Shown here: positions 46,936 through 59,198 of the stretch, one piece after another
How positions within the stretch are numbered: position 1 is the stretch's first letter
How the letters are laid out: every line of letters starts with the position of its first letter
From: Sclerodactyla briareus
Lineage: Eukaryota; Echinodermata; Holothuroidea; Dendrochirotida; Sclerodactylidae
Direction: 5' to 3'
DNA: 64,000 nt
Assembly: GCA_026419785.1 (NCBI GenBank)
Contig: JAODTK010002566.1
Span: 124,001 to 188,000 of the forward strand
Translations under genes and position numbers: made by a program
The notes under the pieces: model-generated
Seen by the model: only the letters and a program-made list of their open reading frames with translations
Databases searched by the model: none
What the model was told of the DNA's origin: nothing

Positions 46936-49380
46936 TACGAAAGGCGTAAAGTTTCCTGGAAAATGTGACTCTACAAATTGTCAAATTATGGAAATTCGGC
47001 AATTTACCAGAGTTCACGAAAATCCGGCAAACTTTAAAAGTATGCATAAAATATGCAAGTGGACACGTTTAATTACCTCCAGTGAACCTGAATTCATGAT
47101 TAAAAAAATTGGAACTCAAGGTATTCCATACCCACTCAAGTTTCATGGAAATCGAAGCAACTTAAAGATTTCGCATAAAATATGCCAAAATTAGGTATGT
47201 GGCAGGGACCTCCATTGACCCCAAACTTTTTTGGGGGCTGAAGGTAGGACCGTATATTGAACCAGTTTCGTGAACAATCCGACAACCTTTTTTAATTTGC
47301 ATAAATTATGCAAATCGATGAACTTAATTACCAGATTTTACGCTGAAAACTTTATTCAGTAATCTCCCTTATATCCCGAATCTATGTGACCAAACCAAAT
47401 AACCACAGCACCTACGGTTCACCCGTAATATTGCTATCGGCCTAAACAATAAATCACGTGAAATAGGCTAATTGCCTTACTTACGACTTTTGTGCCAAAA
47501 TCTAATCAAGTCGTGTTCACCCCCCAACCCCGATGTACCTGAAAATGTTGTCGCAATTTGCCGTACTGCTTCGAAAGATATCCTGCTAACGAGAAAGTGT
47601 GACACACACACACACATTAACATACACACACGCTATAGTGACCTAAGTCTCCTCCTGAATTCATTCGGTGATGACGAAAACTTGAAATGACTAAATGATT
47701 CTACGACCACATGGAGTTTGCACATCCTCACAATCAGAGAACCTGAGACTACTTCATCCAAGCTCCCATTAGTAATTCCCATCTTGATAGTGACGTCTCA
47801 AATCTGACCTTTGATTCCCAATTACTACTTTATGATACTGTAAAGATACTTTTCACTTGGTTTCTTACCAGGACATCTAGTTCAGAAAGTGCCCACTTTT
47901 TTCTTTGATTTCGGGGCAAATTTTGGCATGGCAGATTGCAGCCGTGAAAAAATACTAAAATGTTCGGAATTGAAATTTCTTTTCTTGGTCGCTAAAAGGC
48001 ATACAATAATTATAGATTACCCCTGCAAAGACTTTGCTGCATTCCTTCCTAAACCCTCCACAACAGGATCGAGGGTGTGCCCATTTGATGTGAATTTATA
48101 CCAAGTTTCCAAATGACATCTACCTGTATGTCCACATAGTGTAGGACGTTTTCTGTTGCTATCTTTCCACTGTTGGAGTGCCCATATTAGGAGCGGTTTG
48201 CAACAAACACTACAGTTATCAACATCTGCCAAAACTGCCATGCAGTAGTGTGGGTGTGAATTGTGCGCTGCAGAGGAATGGAGCGCCGTCCACTGAAGTC
48301 ACCCATGGAACTGGAAGGTTTATTGCAGCTACAAAGTTAATGGAGACCATGCTCTTTGGCACCAAATACCCAATGACAATTGCCTATCAGGGCAGGGAGA
48401 ACATTTGGAGGGGGGGGGGGTGTCATTCAGGGAAAAGGATAGGTTGCAATGGTGGGAGATCACAGTGACATCGTGGTGGATACATTCCTACCTTCAAGTT
48501 GATGCTCATGATCATGGGCTGTCTTGAGCCATATTCAGCAGCGATATCCAAGGACATCTACCTTCAAAAGCGCATGGCCAGTTAACACGATTGGGGGTTA
48601 TTCTAGTATTTACGCAGTAGAGACACAGGGGCATTCAGGGGAGTGGGAAATGTTGCCATGGTGGAGGATCTCAGGGAACACATCCTTGCTGTCAAGTTTA
48701 CACTCTGCCATAGCTGTCATGGCTTCAGGTCAGCAGCAAGTCAAGGACATCACCTCTCAATATTCGTCTTTCTGAGGTACCTAAATGGCAAATTCTTGAC
48801 ACAGGAGCCGCCCGGCCCATAAAAACACCATTGTTGTTTTGAGAATCCCAGAGAAAAAGCATTGGGAGCACTGTGGGTGATTAACATATCACTCAAGAGC
48901 AGCCCAGACTAATGATGGCATCCTCACCGCTGGCTCTTTGTCCACCATCCGGTATGCTTTCCACATCTGGTGACTGCGCCAATGGTCCCCACCTGGGCTC
49001 CAGCAGTCTCCTGGGAGCTGCTGAGCTTCTCTGCCAGTCCGCCAGCCCAGTCAGCCATCCTGCGTCGCTATCTCTACAGCTGTGATGGACTGTGGCGATT
49101 ACCCAGGGGAGGGAACTCTTCGTAGAGACCTGTGACAATCATTCTCCTCCGCCTGGCCGTCTTGGGTGTTGACTTCGATCGTTTCAGTGACCAGTGAGTC
49201 CTGATCTGAGATCATGGTCCACAGCCTCGGATGCAGGGGGCAGATGAGCGCATCCGATGTCCTGGAGAGGGCACGGTACAAGCTGATGACTCTGAATGTG
49301 TGATGGTTGATTTAAAGGCACATATCTTAGACAACGGATGTGGCCAGACACACCTGAGTGACGGTTGGACACTCGAATGA
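46936..49380. other. Gene-free stretch with short repeated motifs
   Basis: GCATAAAATATGCAA or a close variant occurs at about 47043, 47174 and 47300, each after a run of short-exon-like AT-rich sequence. CACACACACACACACA lies near 47603. A G-run interrupts 48409-48420. The minus-strand frame at 48017-48241 has protein-like composition but no recognised family; GC content rises toward 49 kb and the MULE remnant. Confidence 0.35.
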
Positions 49381-49389
49381 CTTGGACAA

Positions 49390-51300
49390 CTAATTGTCCG
49401 GGGTTTTCGGCATTCCCCTCAGAAGGGTTGCATTGGAAGGAGAGCGCTTGGCAGTTGACGCTACTTGGACCGAGGACACCACATTAACAGAGGGCGATGT
49501 TTGTGACGGTGGTTGGACCTGCGTTGACGTGCAGGTATGCTCTGGGCTGGTGTGCTGGACGACTTTTGATGGTTGGCCCACCAGGCAGACCTGGGGACCC
49601 AGCTGGGTAATGGTACCACCTTTACTGGTCCTCCCTTCGTGTATGGGTGACCGTGAACAGACTGGAGTGTGCACCCGCCCCCGCTCGCTGGGGACTAGTT
49701 GAAATTTGGTTTGTCAAGATTCTAGCACCTGGAGGGAAGATGCTATCTTAGGTTGGATCTTCTTCTCAGGCTGGTGGGTCCCTCATTCTTCTGCCCCTCG
49801 TCGGGCTGGTGGTTTGCCTTCGTCTTGCAGGAGATTCTGCTTGGGGAGGTGGGTCCTCCGTGGCTGGGTCATAAGAGACTTCTTTCCGCTGGTCGCTCGT
49901 TTCTTGGTGGGCGTTGGTTTGTCGGTGATTCCCTGCAACGACCATCTCTTCCTCCCCAATGCCGTTATTCATCGTTGCCAGATTGCTCATCTGTCTTGGC
50001 TTTCTTCTCAGGTTCCTCTTGGCTCCTCCTCCTCTTCGACAGGCCGTTGCTTCGTGGGGGCCATCGCTTTGTACAGGCGTTCCAGTCAACTCTTCAGCTG
50101 TTCGTCCGTCTCCATTGAGGACCACCGGACCAGGAATGTCTGCAGGGGAGTCAGGAACAGAGCACGGTCCCTGTGGGCAGCCTCCTTCAGCCTGGTACAG
50201 AGCTGATCCAGGTCACTCAGGACATCGCCCTGTGCCATGGTGGTGATCCACTGCTTCGCCTGAGGATCTGTTATCTGCTCAAACTTCCAGACTTTCAGGT
50301 CAAAGTACCTGATCAGGACGTACTGATGCTTGCAGGGCCCGCCAGTCAACCCCGTGGAGCAGGTGCAGAATCCTACGTTCATATCAATGTAGAGCTTCAC
50401 CGTCTCCCCCTTCTTTGTGATGGGCATGGTGAAGACCATGGGCAATTCCTCATAGATCTCCTCTTTCTTGAAGGCGCAGAGAGCGTGGATGCTGCCATAG
50501 CGGCCATTGAGGACCTTCTGGATCTTGCCCTCTGCTAGGTCCAGCAGCCGCCGTGGTGCACTTCCCATCTACCCTCGAGATCACCAGGTCTAGCAACTGG
50601 AACAAGTTGGCGGACTTGAGTTTCTCGTATGGTCTATCCTTCAGAACCTTCATAGCAGCATCGCAAAAGTTGTGGCTGATGTCTCCCGATATGTCCAGGC
50701 CCTCCAGATCGAGGTGGAAGACTGTCCAGAACGCCCGGCGACCGTAGATGTCCTTGAAATGGCTGATGACATTGCCGTACCTCGAGACCACAGGGTCAAC
50801 CAGGATGCTGTCAACTTCATCTGGATCTCGATCATCTCGGTCGTTCAGTAGACAAGAGCTTTCATCTGCGGAAAGGTAGGCGGTGCCTAATCACAGCCTC
50901 GCGATTCCGTTGTCATCATTGAAGAGGAACGCCAGAAGGACTGTAAGACGTGGGGAAGAGTGAAGGCCATTTTGTGGTGGGTACATTGTTTGGATCGCAG
51001 ACCTCTCGTCCCTCAAGAATTTGTGGTCACGGACAACTCTGGGCCCTCTGGGCCTCGCCCGAAGTAGGCCTGGGGACCACAAAGCCTGTGGATCTCTCAA
51101 GGCCCGCCTGATACCAGCGACTTCCTCGAGTCGCGCTCGGGAGGAAGCACCCCATGGAAGCCCGCCAACACGCTGGTCGCCAAGAAATGTAAAGCCTGGC
51201 TGCTTGCGTTGCCGCTAGTGTAGCGTTGGTGTAGACGATCTGGCCGGAGATGGCACATACTATGGACTTTCTTTCTCGCTTCAATCAGTGGTGTCATCTC
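49390..51300 (-). pseudogene. MULE-type transposase with SWIM zinc finger, frameshifted
   Basis: Reading down the minus strand, pieces of one Mutator-like transposase appear in family order but shifting frames. They are a segment with VYTNATLAATQ (about 51230), then EEVAGIRRALRDPQALW and RDHKFLRDERSAIQ (51.0-51.1 kb), then LPHVLQSFWR (about 50950, family: FHVLQAFWRW). Next is an open run with YGNVISHFKDIYGRRAFW and LLDLVISRVDGKC (50560-50790). After a frameshift near 50555 comes RRLLDLAEGKIQKVLNGRYG and the SWIM finger FCTCSTGLTGGPCKHQ (C-x-C...C-x-H) at about 50336-50383, with a stop at 50086. A proline/serine/arginine-rich low-complexity stretch to about 49390 could be the eroded C-terminus. 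The usual first catalytic Asp (VDxT) reads Tyr. Terminal inverted repeats were not found. GC content is higher than in neighbours. SWIM fingers are typical of MULE transposases, which act by cut-and-paste in the nucleus; this copy cannot encode an intact one as read. Confidence 0.8.
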
Positions 51301-52859
51301 GTAATCACATCCGCATCCTCCCCCCTTCTCAGAGCAAATGCAGAAGCCGTCTCAATCACACATCGTTGTACTTGGCTATCCGATCCTCCACACTGCTTGA
51401 CCTTCTTCTCTTCCCCTTGCTCAGACTCTTTGTGGCCTTCCGGAATATGTCGTAGTACAATCTGTGAGAGACAAAAAAAGATTTCTGGCTCTTGCAATTA
51501 GAGTTTGCCTATTTTGGTATTCTGAGGAAAATAACAGTACTCTATCATCCTACTACAATAATCTATATATTTTGGAGACTTCATGGATTAATACCAAAAT
51601 TGAAAGAAGTGAAGCTAGTGAACTATAAAACTTTGTTACTCCTGTCGACGCTCTGAACTTCTCTAATTTCACTAACCTCAACACTAATATAATCTATTCT
51701 ATAAATCTATTTATACTCTATTTCTATAAATCTATTTGAATACCACGTAAAGGTCAAGATTTTCTCTGCTGCCAAATACGAATGTTAAATTGTTTGCGAT
51801 ATACAATCATTTCTTTTTTTTAAAACAGCCCCTTAAAACTTCTTCTATTTCATTTAAGGACAGTTCCGTATACCCCTATAACACCTCTTCCAGAAATTTT
51901 CAAGGGGCTCCTTTGATAATTTCCATCAGGGGCTACTTCTATAATTTCAGGGGTGAACTCGCCCCCCTTCCTCTGTTTTTGGCACCCCTTAGGGAATTCT
52001 TGTAATCCCTTGAGTCACAGCATTTTTTGAGGGTCAACTGCTGAACATGGTTATGTGCTCCTTGGCCTCAAGGAGTCAAATAACACCAATGTGGTTGGGG
52101 AGGTTTCAAGTGGAGTCCTAAAGTCCCATCAGCAACGTAGTCCGAGTGTTTCACATATTATGTAGCGTCACTAGTGGCTCACTGGGCCAACTGTTGGTGT
52201 GAAAGTAAAGATACCGTACGTTTTCAGGTTGAGGTTATATTGTAGCAGATGGCAACTATATTTTTACTTCCAACCCCATTTCAATAATTTCAATCTGATG
52301 TTCTTAGCAGCCCAACTTTGGTCCGTATACAGATAAATCAAGGGAACTTCCCTATAGCCTCAATATGCATGACATCACAGTTTAACAACACATATTTGTT
52401 ATGTATTCCACTGATTCCGTGTGTACACAATTACCAACATTGCTGCAAAAGTTTTGTAGTCTTCCCCTCGAGCAAATAACCAGCAACACCTACACCAGCC
52501 CCACTCAGCAATCACTCTCTCCATGGAGTAATTATTCTCCAAGAATGGTTCTGGATCTTGCACAATAACATGAACGAATTTTGAAGGCCTGTAAGTCTGT
52601 AAACTAAGACTTGGTAATGAACTCGGTTTGGACTGACGCTCTAGTTTTTCTCCAGCTATTAAATAGCCTCCATGTAATATGTCTCCTTCATTTGTCTTTT
52701 AACAACCACAGGGTTTTAGGAAGTCTTTCCATGACAGAATAAGTTGGAACCCTCAACACAGATGGGACATATCCATTACTGCCACCTGATGACATTCTAG
52801 TGGTGGCCGAGGTTTTGACCAATTATAATACCAGCACAAAATTCACAAATTAAGGTGCA
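51301..52859. other. Gene-free stretch
   Basis: The minus-strand frame at 51294-51497 could be an N-terminal remnant of the MULE but shows no clear family block. The remaining AT-rich sequence has no recognised feature. Confidence 0.35.
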
Positions 52860-52986
52860 TGATCCCAGGGCAACTCCGAACCAGCTGTAATATATAATAT
52901 TGGGATGCGGCCAAGGTGCACAATGCATCTTTCTGGTCCCCCTATTGCTTGATGAGCCTGGGGCAACTGATCCCGAGCAGTCTCCT
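52860..52986 (+). repeat. Short tandem units ending CTATTGCTTGATGAG
   Basis: GATCCCAGGGCAACTCCGA and later GGGGCAACTGATCCCGAGC, with AATATTGGGATGCGGCCAAG and CCCCCTATTGCTTGATGAGC between, mark about one and a half units of a roughly 105-bp repeat. Related units (GCTCATTGCTTGATGAGG, GCCTATTGCTCGATGAGTC) lie at 53460-53640 and 55280-55460. Confidence 0.5.
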
Positions 52987-55900
52987 ACAAGCCTGTAACA
53001 TGTATCCTAGCCCCCGCAATTCCAATGATAAAGTGCCTTTACTGGATTGACGCTGCTATGAAAATGGCGATAACAATACTATGCATCATGTCATGTTGCT
53101 CTTCTGTAACTACTGCTATGTCTACGTGTGAGGCCTGTACAACCGACATTTGGCATCATTGCCCCTACCTCTAGCCTGGAAGCAAAAATGTCCCCAAGCC
53201 CTGCTGGAAGGCAATTGCACACCTCACATTTATACTACAATGGACACATAAGGCACTTTCATTCACGTCCAGGTTGCTCTACGTAGAAATTTTTCCTCCC
53301 CACACTTTCTGCAATTCAAAATCAGATAACACCAACTGTATGTTGCTGATACAATGGTTACCCATACAAATGCATTGCTTCTTCTTCACTTAGCTCAAAT
53401 TATTCTAATTTTTTTATTTTTGAATAGTTATACAGCATTGGCTTCGCCCATTTGATCAATAGCTCTAATGCATGTATCAAGGCTGCAACCCATGGCCACA
53501 AGCAGTTTTTTTTCTGGTCAGCTCATTGCTTGATGAGGCTTTCCCATCCCAGTGCCCTCCAACGCATGTGTAGTATTGAGGCCGGCAACCCGTATTGGGC
53601 CTTCGGACATTTTTGGGGTCTGCCTATTGCTCGATGAGTCTCGCTGGCCCATGGGGACTGTTTCTGGTGTGCATACTATCCACCGGACTGTCACCACAAC
53701 GCTGCTCTTACTGATTGAAGGAAACCCTGAGCGCGTTAGCTAGTGTTGTCTCTTATTTCAGGATGGTGTGGGGTGTGTGTGGATGGTGTGGGGGGAGTGC
53801 GGTAGAGGCTGATGGGCTAGAGCTGACCTAAAGATCCGAATGAGACCGCTTTCATCGATATCAATATAACCCTGTCTCACCGTACCAAATACTGGATATC
53901 AGGGCAGTAGTGACGGTCAGTGATGACCTGATCTACTTCTCCCTGTTACTCTAGCAGGTCCTGCTGTGCTTATCCAACGCCCGCTTTACCGGCCATGCGT
54001 CTTTGTGACTCTCGATTGATGTCTTCTGCTAACGTCTTCAGAGACCTATCCTGTGACGAGGAGAACGAAGGGTCATCCAGAGGAGTGGTTGTGCGTCATC
54101 GTCGAAGGGGCAGAGGTCAGAGCACGTCGGGCCAGTGGGTATGAGTGGAGTTTCGCTGGAAACGCTGCCGCGGAAGAAAAAAAGCATATATACCGTTACA
54201 GTGAACAAAAAGTAAAATGCTTGATTCTAGGATGTAAGCTACTGGACTTTCCTGCTCAAAAACCTCAGGGTATCATCCCCCTATACCAATCCCTGGACTA
54301 TCCCCTGCTGTTCCCCCATGGGATGTCCACTGGCCTTGGAACAAACCCAAGTAAGTAGGTATCAAGATAACAGTTTTTAAAGGCACAATGAGGGGGATCT
54401 CATGACATCACAGGGGGACGAATTGCACATGCGCCCTAGCTACACGAAAAGCTGCTGCACACATAACATGTAGGTCTTTTATTCAGAACCCACCTATACG
54501 TTTCTTGTTACAGGGTCCTCTCAGAAGTTCATGTTCACAATGAGTTTGTATTATAGGGGATCCCGCGGTTCCCACATGATGTCTTATCGAGCGCACTCGG
54601 ACCTTAAACTTCCATCTGGGGGCTTGGCTGCCATAATGTGTAGAATTGTAAAAGTAACAAAAGTGAATTTATTTTTTACCGACCATTGGGCCTTTAACAA
54701 CACACGGACATGTTTTGACCACAGGCAGGTTTTACTTGTTGTTATGTACTGCAGTGTTGTTTGGGGGGGAGGAAGGCACTGATCATAGTGAAACCACTGT
54801 CTGCTACAAGCCTGTAACATGTATCCTAGCCCCCGCAATTCCAATGATAAAGTGCCTTTACTGGATTGACGCTGCTATGAAAATGGCGATAACAATACTA
54901 TGCATCATGTCATGTTGCTCTTCTGTAACTACTGCTATGTCTACGTGTGAGGCCTGTACAACCGACATTTGGCATCATTGCCCCTACCTCTAGCCTGGAA
55001 GCAAAAATGTCCCCAAGCCCTGCTGGAAGGCAATTGCACACCTCACATTTATACTACAATGGACACATAAGGCACTTTCATTCACGTCCAGGTTGCTCTA
55101 CGTAGAAATTTTTCCTCCCCACACTTTCTGCAATTCAAATCAGATAACACCAACTGTATGTTGCTGATACAATGGTTACCCATACAAATGCATTTGCTTC
55201 TTCTTCACTTAGCTCAAATTATTCTAATTTTTTTATTTTTGAATAGTTATACAGCATTGGCTTCGCCCATTTGATCAATAGCTCTAATGCATGTATCAAG
55301 GCTGCAACCCATGGCCACAAGCAGTTTTTTTTCTGGTCAGCTCATTGCTTGATGAGGCTTTCCCATCCCAGTGCCCTCCAACGCATGTGTAGTATTGAGG
55401 CCGGCAACCCGTATTGGGCCTTCGGACATTTTTGGGGTCTGCCTATTGCTCGATGAGTCTCCTGGCCTGGGACTGTCCCTGGTGGCTATCTATCCACCGG
55501 ACTGTCAAAGCTGCTCTTAACCTGATTGAAGGAAACCCTGAGGCTTAGCATATGTCCTCTATTTCAGGATGGTGGGGTGTGGATTGTGTGGGGGCGGCTA
55601 GATGATGGCTAGAGCTGACATAATACATCCGAATGAGCCGCGTCATCGATACATATAACCTGCTCACCTGTACAATCTGGATCTCATGGCAGTAGTGACG
55701 GTCAGTGATGACCTGAATCATACTTCTCACCATTTCCTCTAGCAGTCCTCTTGTGCTTATCCAACGCCAGCCTTCACCGCCATGCCGTCTTTGTACATCT
55801 CGATACTTCTTCTTCACCTCTTCAGAGACATCCCTGTGACTGAGGATGAACGGGTCATCCGGGAGTGGTTGTGGTCATATTCGAAGGTCAGAGACTCGCC

Positions 55901-56549
55901 AGTGGGTTATGTGGGGGTCCGCCTGGAACGCCTGCCGCGGAAAAAGCATATATACAGTACATTAACAAAAAGTAAATGCTGTATTCTAGGACATGTAAGC
56001 TACTGGACTTCCTGCTCAAAAACCTCAGGGGATCCACCCCTATACCCTCCCTGGACTATCCCCTGCTGTCCCTGGATGTCACTGGCCTCTGGAAACACCC
56101 GTCGGTTATCAAATAACAGTTAAAGGCCATGAGGACTATGACATCACAAGGGGATCGATCACATGCCGCCCATAAGATCACTCCCACAGAAAATGCTGCA
56201 CCATAACATGTAGGTAACTTTTAAAAATATTCAGAACCCACCTATAGTTTCTTTTACAAGGGTCCTCAGAAGTTCATGTTCACAATGAGTTTGGTATTAC
56301 AACAGGGGTATTCTCCGTTCCCGCGGTTCCCACAATGAATTTTCTTATCGGCGCCTCGGTTCCTTTGAAAATTCAATGCTGGGCTTTGGCTTCCATAATG
56401 TGTTGAGAAAGTAACAAAAGTGAATTCTTTTTTACATGACCCATTGGCCTTTAACAACACACTGACATGTTTTGACCACAGGCTGTTTGTCCGTGTACTG
56501 CAGTGTTGTTTGGGGGAAGCACTATCATAGTAGAACCACTGTCTGCTGG
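52987..56549 (+). repeat. Tandem duplication of a 1.8-kb unit
   Basis: Copy 1 (52987-54805) and copy 2 (54806-56549) both begin TACAAGCCTGTAACATGTAT and end ACCACTGTCTGCT. The first 650 bp are offset by a constant 1819 bp and differ by only two single-base indels; the 61-codon frame at 53452 is exactly repeated at 55271. From about 53640/55459 onward the copies diverge abruptly with many one- to several-base indels. The unit holds no intact gene. Confidence 0.9.
55680..55846 (-). pseudogene. Possible coding exon in the duplicated unit, family unknown
   Basis: On the minus strand copy 2 reads DDPFILSHRDVSEEVKKKYR, then GGEGWRWISTRGLLEEMVRS and ITDRHYCHEIQ, then a GTGAGCAG donor-like site. Composition is protein-like and the segment is hydrophilic and helical. 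Copy 1 (about 53895-54080) preserves ITDRHYC and DIQ, but its frame is broken by indels and a stop. I do not recognise the family. It may be a decayed exon, or an exon obscured by sequence errors. Confidence 0.3.
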
Positions 56550-57599
56550 AACACAGGTCAATCTGGAAATTTTGGGTTTCACACGTAACTCCGCAAGATG
56601 GCTATTGAGGCCCTTTCCCATGTGTTTATAGCTGCATTATCCAGCCTCACATATGGAACTCAAGTCTGCAATTTGTCCAATAGTGAGCGTGAAGTGAGCA
56701 AGTACATTCTAGGCTATACCTCCCAGGTAGACCTGGCCCTCCCGAGTGCTCTTTTGAATTAAAGCCAATTCTTCCGTTCAATTCTCTATACTGGGAAGTT
56801 TTCTTATTCTGAACATTGTCTCCCAGGCTACTAATTCAATTAACATTCTATGGTAATGCTGCAACAACATTAAAACGAAGGAGTGGGGGCTGTTGACAGG
56901 GCACCCGCTCTCCCCATCCCCAATAATCAATGGTACTGCTTACGAGTAGGGTCTCCTGTGCCTCGTTCCAGTCGTGACCATCCGCCGACACGGATTCCAG
57001 ACTATCCGGGCATTCAGTGTTTTTTACTTCGCCGATTCTCGGTGGGGGGGGCTGGGTTCTCGTCCTTAGTTTTGTGGTGGCAGCCCTCTACTCCCGCTAC
57101 AAAATATAAATTGTAATGCTTAAAAACTTATTCGGGATGGAATTGTTGCAACTGTAACGGGATGGTTGGTATTCCTGAGCTATTAATTAGATTATATCCC
57201 CCATTAATCCTGTCACCGGTCCGACGTTTTATTAACAATTCATTAACTACATAACAAGATCATCCAAGCAATTGTGAATCCTCTCATTTCTCTGAGAACC
57301 CTCACTCTTGCATCCAGGTTCCATGATAATAACCAACTTAAGTTTTAGGGAAATCATTTATTTCAGGACCATGTAAACATCATTTCCATGGATCCTTCTC
57401 TTGATGTCTTCATTTAACAGTCCAGCAAAAATGTACATTAGAGAAAATAATGAATTCAATTTTTTGAGTGTGGGGAAAATTTTTTTTTTTCATTTGATTG
57501 ATGAAGTAAATCGTCGAAGGTCATTTCCAGCTGGTAGAAATTTTATTTTCACCTTACTTTTTCTGAGCTCCGTACCATTTCCCCCAATTTCAAGATTCT
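56550..57599. other. Gene-free stretch
   Basis: No recognised gene, RNA or bounded repeat; frame 56883-57116 is unsupported. Confidence 0.35.
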
Positions 57600-58070
57600 T
57601 CCATGCTCGCCGTAGTGGCTATGAATATAACTACACCGTGCTCCATCTTCCGTCCCCATAACGAAAATACCAAAACCTGATGAGTGCACTTGGTGCGCCA
57701 ATGTTGGCCGTGACCGCTCCTGGTACTGCTTTATCCATGCTTTTGCTTCCTTCTCAAGCTTATCTTCAGCTTCAACGGAACGATGCTTTGAAAGGCATTG
57801 CCTTCTTCAGTTACCAGTTGCATCTGATGTCTTCATAATCTGGTGGAAGGTTTTCTGAAATGAAACAATCCAATACATAATCCATCTTGATAGCAGTAGC
57901 ACTGACGCATCCAATGAACAATTGAAAACAGAGGGCAGGATTTCATCGGGATCTCTGAAAATGTGAACTAATTCAGTCGTTCCCTCTCTAAAGTCCAAAA
58001 TCGTGCAAGTGCCCGAGTAGTAAACGTCATCAACCCTGTCTGAAAACAGCAGTTTCCCATATGCATGCAT
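57600..58070 (-). pseudogene. Possible degraded coding segment, family unknown
   Basis: The minus strand has an open run from about 58070 (MHAYGKLLFSDRVDDVYYSG, then ILDFREGTTELVHIFRDPDE). After an in-frame stop near 57806 comes a second protein-like run (HRSVEAEDKLEKEAKAWIKQ, then HQVHSSGFGIFVMGTEDG). A TTTCATTTCAG acceptor-like site lies inside at about 57855. No family was recognised. It might be two exons or a decayed mobile-element gene; chance is not excluded. Confidence 0.2.
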
Positions 58071-58292
58071 TACTGTGTATTTGCCATAAGATTTTCAACT
58101 GAAATGTAGTGATTGCCCCCCCCGTTGTTTAACTGCTACAAGTGGGCCCTAACTATCAACTAACTGTACAGGTTTGGTACAGTATTGAGTTAAGTGGGTG
58201 TCCACAACTACACACGTTTCATTCTTGAATTTCTTAACTCGAATTTCGTTCCCCGTGCGCGGTCGCAGACGATTCCAATAGCGTGTTTCATT
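58071..58292. other. Gene-free stretch
   Basis: Nothing recognisable. Confidence 0.3.
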
Positions 58293-58550
58293 ACCAAACA
58301 AGGCAATCGCCCCCAGTGTCTTGGCCCGGTTGCCCGATCTGTGTTTACACGTCTATTGATCCCCATGCAAACAATCAAAGGCATTCCTGTGTTGCTTTAG
58401 AGATCTTGGTATTATGCATTTAACAAAACAGCTCACTGTTCTACCTATAACCTAGGAGGCATTAAAGGGCATACTGGCTTGTCAAACTAGAGAACCAATA
58501 GTTCAGTAGCTCACACCGGACAAATTTTCAATATTATGGAACTGGTAAAT
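58293..58550 (+). repeat. Dispersed repeat shared with 46.7 kb
   Basis: AAGGCAATCGCCCCCAGTG, CCGGTTGCCCGATCTGTG and ATGCAAACAATCAAAGGC follow the order of the copy at 46735-46935. This copy has an extra segment between TTGCTTTAGAG and the CCTAGGAGGCATTA block. Confidence 0.55.
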
Positions 58551-59150
58551 GGAATGTGTTTATTGATTGTGGCATTGGATTTCAGTATACTGACCTTTGA
58601 TGACGCTGAGCAGCACATAAAAGATACAACTCAATCGTGAGAGGAGGTACATAGCCCTGAGTGGGGCCCTGGGCCCAATATTCATGAACACCCAATGCCC
58701 TTTACCCCAAGGACTACTTACAATTTAACTTTGGAAGAAAATCTGATTGAATCCTTGTGGAGGAGATGCATTCGAATACCACTGTGTGAAATACCATGAA
58801 TGGGCCTCGGGCCATTGGGACCTTGTTCAAAACAATTCCCCCCCCCCCCAAAATTTGTCCCTGAACACACCCCAGGACGGCTGTTAGCCATCATATGCCC
58901 AAAAACAGCCTGTGCATCAAAATTTTGTAGGAGTATAGCGTTCTGCAGTTTTCCCCTTATTGGCCCCCCTTGTGGCCCCTCCAATACCATTTGACCTTGA
59001 CCCTATGTGGTCACAGATGACCCATCAGTCAATAAACATTGTGGACAAGTCTGATCAGATTCATCAAGACAAATTTTGTGGCCCAGAAAGTAAAAGTTTA
59101 CAGACGGATAGAATACGGTAGATAGATAGATACATAGCTGGTTTTGGGAT
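58551..59150. other. Gene-free stretch, probably repeat-derived
   Basis: A C-run near 58841 and the succession GGCCCAGAAAGTAAAAG, TTTACAGACGGATAG and GATAGATAGATACATAG look repeat-derived, but no second copy in this window confirms it. The frame of 90 codons on the minus strand is unsupported. Confidence 0.35.
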
Positions 59151-59198
59151 AAGCCTGCGCTCGCAGGCTTTAGTACAAGGTCTGTACTAAAGCCTGCG
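59151..59198. repeat. Three-arm inverted repeat
   Basis: A 9-bp arm AAGCCTGCG (59151-59159), its complement as the start of a 16-bp arm CGCAGGCTTTAGTACA (59162-59177), then a perfect 16-bp complement TGTACTAAAGCCTGCG (59183-59198) after a 5-base loop. The middle arm can pair with either neighbour, so two hairpins exclude each other. Confidence 0.85.

Noticed and set aside
48017-48241. Small minus-strand gene of 74 codons
   Set aside because: The composition is protein-like, but no family, convincing splice context or upstream signal was found, and a plus-strand frame overlaps it.
49394-50538. Plus-strand frames of 102-166 codons opposite the MULE remnant
   Set aside because: They are antisense shadows in GC-rich DNA; family blocks and the SWIM finger are on the minus strand.
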